Virus record (IMG/VR): IMGVR_UViG_3300020391_000290
Coordinates: 62,001 to 126,000 of that record
DNA length: 64,000 bases
DNA from: a virus
Direction: 5' to 3' (one strand)
This document shows positions 57,274-64,000 of this stretch, in pieces. The first letter of the stretch is position 1. Each line of letters starts with the position of its first letter. The notes beneath the pieces are model-generated. The model had not been told where the DNA came from. It searched no databases and worked only from the letters and a program-made list of their open reading frames with translations. The position numbers were made by a program, and so were the translations under genes.

Positions 57274-58323
57274 TTAAATACTTTCTTGAATAGTTTTGTA
57301 AAGTTCTTTTCCACTAAAGAAATTTGTTTGTAGTTTTTTTACTTGTTTTCTGATAGCAGGAGCGAACTGTTTATAGTTTTCCATGTAATCTTTGATTTGA
57401 GTAATAATCGAATCCTTATGTTGCAAATATTTATCATAACTACTAGTCCACTCTTCTGGATATGTAAATTCTGACAAAGCCATTTCACTATAACTTAATC
57501 TATCAGGGACCATTGGAATAGTATCTACTAGGGCGCCTTCATACCAACTTATTCCTAAAGTTTCTTGCAGGTTTGCACTAAACAGTAGTTTTGCTTCTCC
57601 AAGTAAGTTATGGTATTCGTTTTTGCTTAAATTATGTTCCTGACACATAATAAATTCATATTGTGGTAACTGTTCTTTAATATCTCTAAATATCTCAGGT
57701 TGCTTTTCTGGTGCTATTCTATGTGGGAAAACAATAAGATTACGTTTTTCCATTCCTTTGTAACTATCTAAACTATTTGCTAGGTACTCCATGGGCCAAC
57801 CAACTCTATGTGTTTTTTTATCTTTTGTAAAAAAACTTTCAGCAAATAAGTCTATATGAAACTTACTGGCAAAAAAGTTATCGTCATAGCACTCATACAT
57901 ACTTTGTTCAGCATGTCTTACCCAAGGTTTATCGCCTATAAGTCTACCTAAAAAATCTTGAGGATCATAACTGCCCGCATGCCACATGCCTCCAATGCGG
58001 ATACTAACTCCGAGTAGTTCAGCCATATAGCGAAGTTGTATAACAGTAGGATTCCAAGCATCAGTATACAGAAAGTAGTCACCGTTGTTGATAGTGCCTG
58101 CACAGAACATTTCTCCTATTTGTTCTAATTGTTTACTCTTATATATGTTCGTTCCGCCAAAATTTAAAAAAGCACCTGGCGTTGTTGCTTGTGGAACTTC
58201 TCCTCCACTTATTACTTCAACGTTTGAATTTGTTGCACGTTGAAGTTGTTTAGGAAGATGTTCTTTCCATTGTTTTGTGTAACGTGTATCTACTGCTTCT
58301 ATATCTACAATATAGATAGTCAT
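57274..58323 (-). CDS. GT-B-type glycosyltransferase
   Basis: A 349-residue protein from ATG 58323, which follows AAGGAG at six bases. It has an N-terminal Rossmann-like domain and a C-terminal nucleotide-sugar domain with FPHRIAPEKQPEIFRDIKEQ (donor-binding start) and LFSANLQETLGISWYEG, resembling the GT4 E-x7-E pattern. The acceptor could be DNA bases, as in T4, or a glycan or protein. It sits between the nucleotide-sugar dehydrogenase and the T-fold gene, so a hexuronic acid donor is possible. Confidence 0.65.
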   Translation of the reverse strand: MTIYIVDIEAVDTRYTKQWKEHLPKQLQRATNSNVEVISGGEVPQATTPGAFLNFGGTNIYKSKQLEQIGEMFCAGTINNGDYFLYTDAWNPTVIQLRYMAELLGVSIRIGGMWHAGSYDPQDFLGRLIGDKPWVRHAEQSMYECYDDNFFASKFHIDLFAESFFTKDKKTHRVGWPMEYLANSLDSYKGMEKRNLIVFPHRIAPEKQPEIFRDIKEQLPQYEFIMCQEHNLSKNEYHNLLGEAKLLFSANLQETLGISWYEGALVDTIPMVPDRLSYSEMALSEFTYPEEWTSSYDKYLQHKDSIITQIKDYMENYKQFAPAIRKQVKKLQTNFFSGKELYKTIQESI

Positions 58324-58325
58324 AT

Positions 58326-58856
58326 TTAACTCCTTGGATATGTTACTATGCAACCGTTTTCATTATCTTCGCTTACTTCGATTGTAACATCTCTAGCAGT
58401 TCCGTACTTTGTACGTATTTCTAATGCTATATCATCTGCAATCATTTCACAAGATTTGTAATCTAATTGTACTACGTCCTCACTGAATAGTCTTTGTAAC
58501 CAACGACTAAACTGTATAAATTCTATTTCTCTATCATCATGAAATACTTCTATACTAACTTTAAAGAAAAACATATGTCTGTGAGGATATCCTAAGAAAC
58601 TTACATCATCCCAATCACCTGTTGCAAGTTTAGGATCTGTGTCTGCACCTGGATATTTATGGATTCCTTCTTTTTGGAAAGTTACCCATATCATACGTTT
58701 ACTATTGTTAATTTTTTCTTTCATTGCTTGATCTCTCATTTCATTTAGTATTTCATTGTCAACATGTGCACCTGCCATTTGTTTCTCCTTCTTTTCTTCT
58801 TGACGTAATGACCATAATACCCAATCATAAAATCTGTCTGGTTCTTGTTCTTCCAT
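58326..58856 (-). CDS. T-fold (QueD/PTPS-like) phage protein
   Basis: A 176-residue protein. The C-terminal two thirds resemble the PTPS fold: YPHRHMFFFKVSIEV parallels the HGHSFxVxLEI strand of QueD. KSCEMIADDIALEIR parallels NPTSExLAxxI, and DVTIEVSEDNENGCIVTY parallels the last strand. No catalytic Cys-HGH zinc triad is evident. An N-terminal helical part (EKKEKQMAGAHVDNEILNEM) is extra. It may be a degenerate QueD paralogue or a related pterin-binding protein. The match is by eye and modest. Confidence 0.5.
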   Translation of the reverse strand: MEEQEPDRFYDWVLWSLRQEEKKEKQMAGAHVDNEILNEMRDQAMKEKINNSKRMIWVTFQKEGIHKYPGADTDPKLATGDWDDVSFLGYPHRHMFFFKVSIEVFHDDREIEFIQFSRWLQRLFSEDVVQLDYKSCEMIADDIALEIRTKYGTARDVTIEVSEDNENGCIVTYPRS

Positions 58857-59365
58857 TAGTCTATCTTTGTATCTTCAGGATAATCGTCCCAACTTGTAAA
58901 ATTATCTCTTTTTGTCATTTCATGTAAACTATGACACCATACACCCGGGTTACTGTGTCCCCAGGTTTTATCATCTATTTTAATTGTTGTATTATAATTT
59001 AAATCTCTTATGTTAGGCATTACTACACTAATCATAGGAATAAAATTATGAAACTGATTCCAACTTTGTGTAACATCTTCTATATATTCAACTTTAAAAT
59101 CTAGTGTGACTTTGTATTCTTTAGCTATAAGACCACAAATCATTTTATTCCACATATTCCAATCACCGATATTCTCAGGATGGAAACTTTGACTTGTGCC
59201 TAAATATATATGTTTTATATCACGTTCATTTGCACGTTTTGCAATTTCATCTACTGGCTGGACACCAACTACAAATAATGTTTTACTTCCATACTGCGGA
59301 GTATGTTCAACTTCTTTACCAACAAAGTATATTACCTCTTGTCTTTGTTCCGTATTCAATCCCAT
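58856..59365 (-). CDS. Conserved T4-like phage hypothetical protein
   Basis: A 169-residue protein beginning MGLNTEQRQEVIYFVGKEVE. KTLFVVGVQPVDEIAKRAN and HIYLGTSQSFHPEN suggest a flavodoxin- or Rossmann-like alpha/beta domain. PGVWCHSLHEMTKRD is near the C-terminus. It is immediately upstream of the T-fold gene (1-base overlap). I recall the first 30 residues from cyanophage proteins but no function is known. Confidence 0.65.
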   Translation of the reverse strand: MGLNTEQRQEVIYFVGKEVEHTPQYGSKTLFVVGVQPVDEIAKRANERDIKHIYLGTSQSFHPENIGDWNMWNKMICGLIAKEYKVTLDFKVEYIEDVTQSWNQFHNFIPMISVVMPNIRDLNYNTTIKIDDKTWGHSNPGVWCHSLHEMTKRDNFTSWDDYPEDTKID

Positions 59366-60252
59366 ACAATATATCCCCTACCATAGTTACCGTTACGATT
59401 ATTTGCATCTTGGAATGCTTGTTGCCATTCTGTATCTCTACTATATCCTCTATCCCATAAGTTATCTACCACTAGACTTCCGTCTTCTATCCAATTTCTT
59501 GCAAGAATCATACTTAAATGAAATGTATCGGCACGAGGGCTTGGAAAAACCATTGTACATGCTTTCCAAAGTAAATTACTAAAATCAGTGCTAATTGGCT
59601 TACTTTTTTCGGTTGCCATAATTACAAGTGCATTTTCATTTACACAATCAGTGTTAAAAACAGTATCATTATCTTTTAAGTCAACTACTACGTCATATGT
59701 TTTATTTGGTACAATAGAATGTAAGTTTGTAAAATATTTTTTGTTACTACTTCCTACGACGTCTATGTGTATATTAGGAAAAGTTTTTTTCAACGTTTGA
59801 TGTACTATTTTTGCAAGAAAACCACTTCCTAATATTAGTGCAGTTTTTCTTTCGTTATTGTAATGTTGAGTCGCTTGTACAACACAGTTTATTCCACATG
59901 CTACAGGTTCTAGTATCCATTTTGGATCCGCTTCAGGAACCTTCACATACTGATTTGCTTTTACATTATACTCATCTGCATATGCCGGTTCTCCGCGTGT
60001 TGCTACATAATCACCTACTTTTACGCCTTCACTACAATCTTTTCTTGCTTGTATAACTTGACCTAGTCCTTCATGGCCTTGCATATGTAATGGCAATATG
60101 CCAAATGTACCATTCATCATAGCAATATCGCTACGACATACGCCGGTCATTACTGCTCGCACTCTTATTTCGTCATCTTTTGTATCAGGAATATTATAAG
60201 TTCTTGTTTCTTCAAACTTGCCGTTGCCAGTAGTATGTAATAATCTTACCAT
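59356..60252 (-). CDS. Zinc-type alcohol dehydrogenase family (MDR) protein
   Basis: A 298-residue MDR protein. GVCRSDIAMMNG carries the catalytic-zinc Cys, QGHEGLGQV the zinc His-Glu pair, and LEPVACGINCVVQA the third ligand region. ALILGSGFLAKIV is the NAD(P) site. It is short for the family (about 340), and the structural-zinc loop is missing. Likely oxidises or reduces a sugar or polyol. It overlaps genes on both sides by one and ten bases. Confidence 0.75.
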   Translation of the reverse strand: MVRLLHTTGNGKFEETRTYNIPDTKDDEIRVRAVMTGVCRSDIAMMNGTFGILPLHMQGHEGLGQVIQARKDCSEGVKVGDYVATRGEPAYADEYNVKANQYVKVPEADPKWILEPVACGINCVVQATQHYNNERKTALILGSGFLAKIVHQTLKKTFPNIHIDVVGSSNKKYFTNLHSIVPNKTYDVVVDLKDNDTVFNTDCVNENALVIMATEKSKPISTDFSNLLWKACTMVFPSPRADTFHLSMILARNWIEDGSLVVDNLWDRGYSRDTEWQQAFQDANNRNGNYGRGYIVWD

Positions 60253-61124
60253 TATAATAACTCTAGTTGACTATGTATCCAAACATCTCTGGAGAACTGT
60301 TCTCTCCAATACGTATCATTATATAGGTTATCTACGGCTGTGTCAACCATCTTTTCATATGCATCTTCAGGACATAATCCTAATGGCTCTGTATGTATAA
60401 TTTCTCCGCCTTTATAAAATTCTATGTTTATTTTATCACCTATAGGATTTTTCCAACTAGTTGTGCAATGATATGTACACCAGCTATTCTCATAATGTAA
60501 TTCTGCAGTATCATCAACATCATATACTCCATATGGATCTATTGTACCATAATCAGTTGTGCTAACAGTATCTAAATTATAAATTTGATGTGTGGCTGCT
60601 TGTTTTAATTTTAGGGCGTTAAAATTTGCTTCAAAGACTTGTATCCAACTTAATAAGTGTGGTAATAAATCTCTACTTACGCCTCCCCAGGCTTTAGTTT
60701 TATCTGTAAACCAACTACCTGGACTAGGAACACGATTATAGTTGTGCCAGTTTAGTATGATAAAATCACTTTGTCTTGCTTTTATATATAATTCTGGAAG
60801 ATTATGTCTAAACTGATTGTTCTTAACCATTGCAAATCTAGTATTAGGAAAGGTATGTACAAGTGCTTCCCAACTTTCTGCACTTTTTAGACCGGGCTTT
60901 TCTACAAATACAATTTTACAACGTTCTGCTATATGACGGGCAATAGTTCCATGTGTAAAGTTTGGTGTACAAATGTGTGCAATATCAAAGTCACCCTGTA
61001 CTTCTTCTATATCCCAATAGTCAGCCGGCTTATTTTGATCTACAGTTGTAATATTATATAATTTACGTTCATAGATACTTTTATATAGTTCGCCTATACC
61101 CATACCTACTATTAGTACACGCAT
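60252..61124 (-). CDS. Gfo/Idh/MocA-family oxidoreductase
   Basis: A 290-residue protein. VLIVGMGIGELYKSIYE is the NAD(P) site. HICTPNFTHGTIARH and VFVEKPGLKS give the family's CTPxxxH and EKP motifs. WGGVSRDLLPHLLSWI (D-x-x-x-H) is the catalytic segment near residue 150. It would act on a sugar or inositol-like substrate. It overlaps DpdA upstream and the MDR gene downstream by one base (TAATG), consistent with a coordinated pathway. Confidence 0.8.
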   Translation of the reverse strand: MRVLIVGMGIGELYKSIYERKLYNITTVDQNKPADYWDIEEVQGDFDIAHICTPNFTHGTIARHIAERCKIVFVEKPGLKSAESWEALVHTFPNTRFAMVKNNQFRHNLPELYIKARQSDFIILNWHNYNRVPSPGSWFTDKTKAWGGVSRDLLPHLLSWIQVFEANFNALKLKQAATHQIYNLDTVSTTDYGTIDPYGVYDVDDTAELHYENSWCTYHCTTSWKNPIGDKINIEFYKGGEIIHTEPLGLCPEDAYEKMVDTAVDNLYNDTYWREQFSRDVWIHSQLELL

Positions 61125-62635
61125 TATACTTCCTCAAATAAACTATGGAATTGTGTGCTACTGTTTACAGTTTTCTTTCCTACATAACCTCTTGTGCCAA
61201 CCACTTTCATCCATAACCTTTGGTGATCATCTATCAATTGTAGTTGCTTATCTCTGTCATCTATTTCAAATACTCTTGCAATAATATCTTTTACTTCTGT
61301 TTTATCAAATGTATCTTCTACAAGCATATATGGATATTTGCCTTCGTCATAAACACGATTTGCTTCTTGCACACTTCGTAAGTGTGTGTAAACATTATGA
61401 TTCATCATTAGCATATAACTGAAACTATCCCAACTTGTATTTGTAATATCGCCCATTCTATTTGTACATGTAGGACTGTAACAAGTTATGTCGTTTAGTT
61501 TCATATTTTTTGTTAGTGGACTAGGCATCCAATTATCATACATTTTATCACATATCTCGTCAAAAGGAGTTGTATCGTTGCTCCATGCTTTACTATCTGG
61601 AGCCTTTTCCATAATGTAACTCCATTTGCCTTCGTGTTCTAAGTTATAACCTGTATACTGTGTGCCATTACTTGTTGCTAAGAAAGGACTAGCACAGTCA
61701 AATGTAACTGTAAAGTTTTCATTAAATTGCTTACGTATACCACGTTGTAATGCAGTTAGTACCATTGCCCATTCTAGTTTACTTGTACCTAAAAAATGCA
61801 TCATATCTTGTTTGCCTTTCTCAAGTAGTCCATCATGTCCTAGTATTACTGTCCTCCTAAGTGCTAGATGTAAATCACACATATTCTGACCACCCATTGC
61901 CCAACCATTAAAGTGTACATCTGGATATACTTTAGGGTCACAAAAATGTTTCATTTGCTTGTACCAATCATCTGCTTGTGCAAAGTTCTCACCTTGTAGT
62001 ACATTTAAAAACTTACAATTACCGTTACGATTTTTTACAAAGTATTCATTATTAAATGCAGTACCATCTACTGCTTCTTGATAACTAGTAATTTTACTAG
62101 CCGCCGATCCTTCTGGAGACCTATCTACCCAAGCCGGAATATCAAGTATCATACCATAGTCCATATAAGCATCCATCCAACGTAATACACCATCACGTTT
62201 CTTTTGTGCTTGTTGACAGTCGCTATTTGCTCTCCAGTCACCTTCCCACTTTCCTTTTCCTATTTGAAATCCACCACTATCGCCTAGTAACCAACTATAC
62301 TGTCTATCACGTACTCGATACATATCTTCTCTGTACAAGTCTTTTACTAGATCTAAACTGGCATGTCCTGCAGAGTGTAAACTCCACTTATACCGCCATA
62401 GTCCTTCTTTAGCAAGCCAGTTTAAACTTTCAACACCATGTGGTAAACCTCCTGGTAATCTGTTTTGTTCAATATACGGAACACCACTGCCTTTTAACTC
62501 TTCTTTGTAAGGCAGTAAGCCTCTACGTTGTCTTCCTACAAACAGTGCATAAAACGTACTAAGTGCTGGTAAAAATAATGCATAATCACTTTGTGTTTCA
62601 GTAAGGTTAGTTGGTAAATTAATCTCTTGTGTCAT
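61124..62635 (-). CDS. dpdA: DpdA-like DNA 7-deazaguanine transglycosylase
   Basis: A 503-residue protein related to tRNA-guanine transglycosylases. LLGDSGGFQIGKGK is the nucleophile region (TGT DSGGFQ). LNVLQGENF, NGWAMGGQN, HFLGTSKLEWA and TVTFDCASP follow in the family's order. CYSPTC near residue 400 may bind zinc. Phage DpdA proteins swap G for a 7-deazaguanine base in DNA. With FolE, QueD and QueE in the same window it makes a near-complete DNA-modification pathway. It overlaps the sulfotransferase-like gene by 17 bases. Confidence 0.88.
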   Translation of the reverse strand: MTQEINLPTNLTETQSDYALFLPALSTFYALFVGRQRRGLLPYKEELKGSGVPYIEQNRLPGGLPHGVESLNWLAKEGLWRYKWSLHSAGHASLDLVKDLYREDMYRVRDRQYSWLLGDSGGFQIGKGKWEGDWRANSDCQQAQKKRDGVLRWMDAYMDYGMILDIPAWVDRSPEGSAASKITSYQEAVDGTAFNNEYFVKNRNGNCKFLNVLQGENFAQADDWYKQMKHFCDPKVYPDVHFNGWAMGGQNMCDLHLALRRTVILGHDGLLEKGKQDMMHFLGTSKLEWAMVLTALQRGIRKQFNENFTVTFDCASPFLATSNGTQYTGYNLEHEGKWSYIMEKAPDSKAWSNDTTPFDEICDKMYDNWMPSPLTKNMKLNDITCYSPTCTNRMGDITNTSWDSFSYMLMMNHNVYTHLRSVQEANRVYDEGKYPYMLVEDTFDKTEVKDIIARVFEIDDRDKQLQLIDDHQRLWMKVVGTRGYVGKKTVNSSTQFHSLFEEV

Positions 62636-63314
62636 TTGTCTTAAATCTTTTCAAATTATTAAACAGATTATAATCATCTATATGGCTAAGTCTAAGTTCC
62701 TCTTTTATACTAGGATTACTTTTTATAGCTTCAAGAATTATATTATATACTTTTAATTTATTTTTGTCATTATTTACTGGATTAGTTAATTGGTTCCAGT
62801 GACTAAAGTTTTGTTGACCCCCAGTATATAATATATATTCTGCAAAAGTCTTATAAAATCTGTTAGGATTAGCTACTTGATAGTCCGCATGTTTATCCTG
62901 CATATTAATGAATATCACATTTTCTGCATTTGCTATGTATCTGTGTTGTAATTCTGTATGATGACACATAACCAGATTATTATATATTATTTTCCAAAAT
63001 GTTTCATTTTGTAGAACAATATTAAGATTGTCAAGATCTATTTTAAGTATAGGATCCCAATTATCTTGTATGCCAAAAGTTTCTGCAAAGCCGCTTATCC
63101 AACGTTGTACAGGATCTCTTAAAATAACTAGTTTTTCAATAGTATTACTCTTTAAAATACCATCGATCATATCTTCTGGAACATCTAGCCAATTGTTATC
63201 ATCTAGTACCTTTTGCACAAAACTACTACAATTTTTAGGTATATTTACCCAAGCATATTTAAAGGACGGATGAATTTTGACTGCATAATTCCTAGGTCGG
63301 AAAAAAGTGTGCAT
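62619..63314 (-). CDS. Sulfotransferase-family protein
   Basis: A 231-residue protein. AWVNIPKNCSSFVQKVL (residues 22-38) is the 5'-phosphosulfate-binding loop (P-K-x-x-S/T), and LVILRDPVQRWISGFAE (near residue 61) is the 3'-phosphate motif (R-D-P-x-x-R-x-x-S). These are hallmarks of carbohydrate-type sulfotransferases that use PAPS. A PAPS-making APS kinase-like gene lies at 21648-22073. It abuts the sliding-clamp stop. It may sulfate a glycan on the virion or host surface. Confidence 0.75.
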   Translation of the reverse strand: MHTFFRPRNYAVKIHPSFKYAWVNIPKNCSSFVQKVLDDNNWLDVPEDMIDGILKSNTIEKLVILRDPVQRWISGFAETFGIQDNWDPILKIDLDNLNIVLQNETFWKIIYNNLVMCHHTELQHRYIANAENVIFINMQDKHADYQVANPNRFYKTFAEYILYTGGQQNFSHWNQLTNPVNNDKNKLKVYNIILEAIKSNPSIKEELRLSHIDDYNLFNNLKRFKTNDTRD

Positions 63315-64000
63315 TATTTGCTTTGTGCTGGAAGTAAGTATCTATATTCTGCTAGTCCACTATCAACAACAATTTCAGCAACACCATCATCACTAAACTT
63401 AAATGTTGTATCACCACCAAGGCTAAGAATTTTACTAACTTGTTCAACGGGCCAACTCCATGCTCTCTCTAATTTGCCACCTGCATCAGGTTGAAACACA
63501 AAGTTACCAGCATGTGTACTATGGTCACCAAAATAAAATTTAAGATCAGTACCTTCAGTTTTAGCAATAAATGTTGTTTCTTCACTATTTGCACTAATCA
63601 TAAACTTAAAACGTTGTATACTTGCTATAGAAGGTTGAAACTCTATACCCCAATTTACTTCTCTCATTTTAACGGTCTTTAATTTTTCATTTATTATTTC
63701 GCTTGCCATAAAACGATAATCATTTTTAAAGTCTCCGCCTGCATTTTCAAATGCAATACCAACTGGCACGTTCTCACCATTACGTTCTTGTTTACTAATA
63801 GTAATGTTTGCATTTTCTGCATATTCAGGAATACGTAAAATGATACCAAGTTTGTCTAAATTAGGCATACCAAATGTTCCCATAAAGTCTGCTACTGGAG
63901 TTTTTGTACTTGCTTGTAAGATTACACTTCTATCTTCAGCAAGTCCTTCAAAAGTTGTTTTTGTATCAGTACCTGTAACTTTTACAAGACTAATAAAGCC
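63314..64000 (-). CDS. gp45: DNA polymerase sliding clamp (gp45-like), 5' end outside window
   Basis: The frame stays open to the window edge (39 codons beyond the first in-window Met at 63883), so the start is upstream. The product resembles T4 gp45, with ISLVKVTGTDTKTTFEG near the edge, a GMPNLDKLGIILRIPEY motif and a C-terminal SGLAEYRYLLPAQ. The clamp encircles DNA to hold the polymerase and in T4 also activates late transcription, in keeping with the GATAAATA boxes at 2543 and 5948. It marks the start of a replication module that would lie beyond the right edge. Confidence 0.85.
   Translation of the reverse strand, partial: GFISLVKVTGTDTKTTFEGLAEDRSVILQASTKTPVADFMGTFGMPNLDKLGIILRIPEYAENANITISKQERNGENVPVGIAFENAGGDFKNDYRFMASEIINEKLKTVKMREVNWGIEFQPSIASIQRFKFMISANSEETTFIAKTEGTDLKFYFGDHSTHAGNFVFQPDAGGKLERAWSWPVEQVSKILSLGGDTTFKFSDDGVAEIVVDSGLAEYRYLLPAQSK

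Noticed and set aside
1-64000. tRNA genes
   Set aside because: I scanned for T-arm and cloverleaf patterns in the gaps and found none; the gaps are too short for most tRNAs, but a covariance search was not possible.

Overview
The window looks like part of the genome of a T4-like myovirus of marine bacteria. The evidence is the AT-rich sequence, tightly packed overlapping genes in two opposed blocks, cyanophage/pelagiphage-type tail-fibre modules, a T4-type sliding clamp at the right edge, ThyX, a T4 RNase H-like 5' nuclease, phage-type QueD/QueE/DpdA, and many 2OG-Fe(II) oxygenases and radical SAM enzymes. No photosynthesis genes are present, so a heterotrophic host such as an alphaproteobacterium (for example SAR11) is at least as likely as a cyanobacterium. 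The host is inference.

Layout. Positions 1-8360 (+) carry late virion genes: a large tail/baseplate protein cut by the left edge, two long fibre-like proteins sharing a C-terminal module, and two smaller structural proteins. T4-late-like GATAAATA boxes precede two of them. A consensus sigma70 promoter at 8380-8408, whose spacer is an 8-bp perfect inverted repeat, starts a roughly 19-kb gene string (8415-27518, +). In it adjacent genes abut or overlap. It encodes GT-A-type and other glycosyltransferase-like proteins, two 2OG oxygenases, five radical SAM proteins with extra N-terminal cysteines, one further radical SAM protein, an APS-kinase-like protein, an SGNH-like protein, a nucleotidylyltransferase, PurN, a carbamoyltransferase and a DUF59 protein. 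This looks like a surface or virion modification cassette.

From 27496 to the end all genes are on the minus strand. Reading in transcription order from the right edge: sliding clamp, sulfotransferase-like protein, DpdA, sugar/polyol dehydrogenases, a GT-B glycosyltransferase, a nucleotide-sugar dehydrogenase, FolE, an amidinotransferase, Apt, and a 1401-aa lipoprotein S8-protease autotransporter with its own promoter. Then come a phosphoribosyltransferase, a 2OG oxygenase, QueD, QueE, the 5' nuclease, many small hypotheticals, and an AAA+ (MoxR) / ParB-like / HNH / VWA-metalloprotein block. Last are ThyX and a run ending in PIG-L deacetylase, DegT aminotransferase and NAD-dependent epimerase genes.

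How the genes fit together. FolE, QueD and QueE should make CDG from GTP, and DpdA should insert a 7-deazaguanine into phage DNA; no QueC is seen here. ThyX, PurN, Apt and the other PRTase support nucleotide supply. The glycosyltransferases, epimerase, aminotransferase, deacetylase, dehydrogenases, carbamoyltransferase, APS kinase and sulfotransferase form a large decoration toolkit whose target, virion or host surface, is unknown. Host-type sigma70 promoters recur on the minus strand with a shared TTGACA-N16-TATTAT/TACTAT architecture. Several genes shorter than 60 codons are annotated by hand translation. Seven start codons were moved inward or are non-ATG; these are noted individually. No tRNA genes, CRISPR arrays or insertion sequences were recognised, and there is no gene-free stretch longer than about 150 bases.
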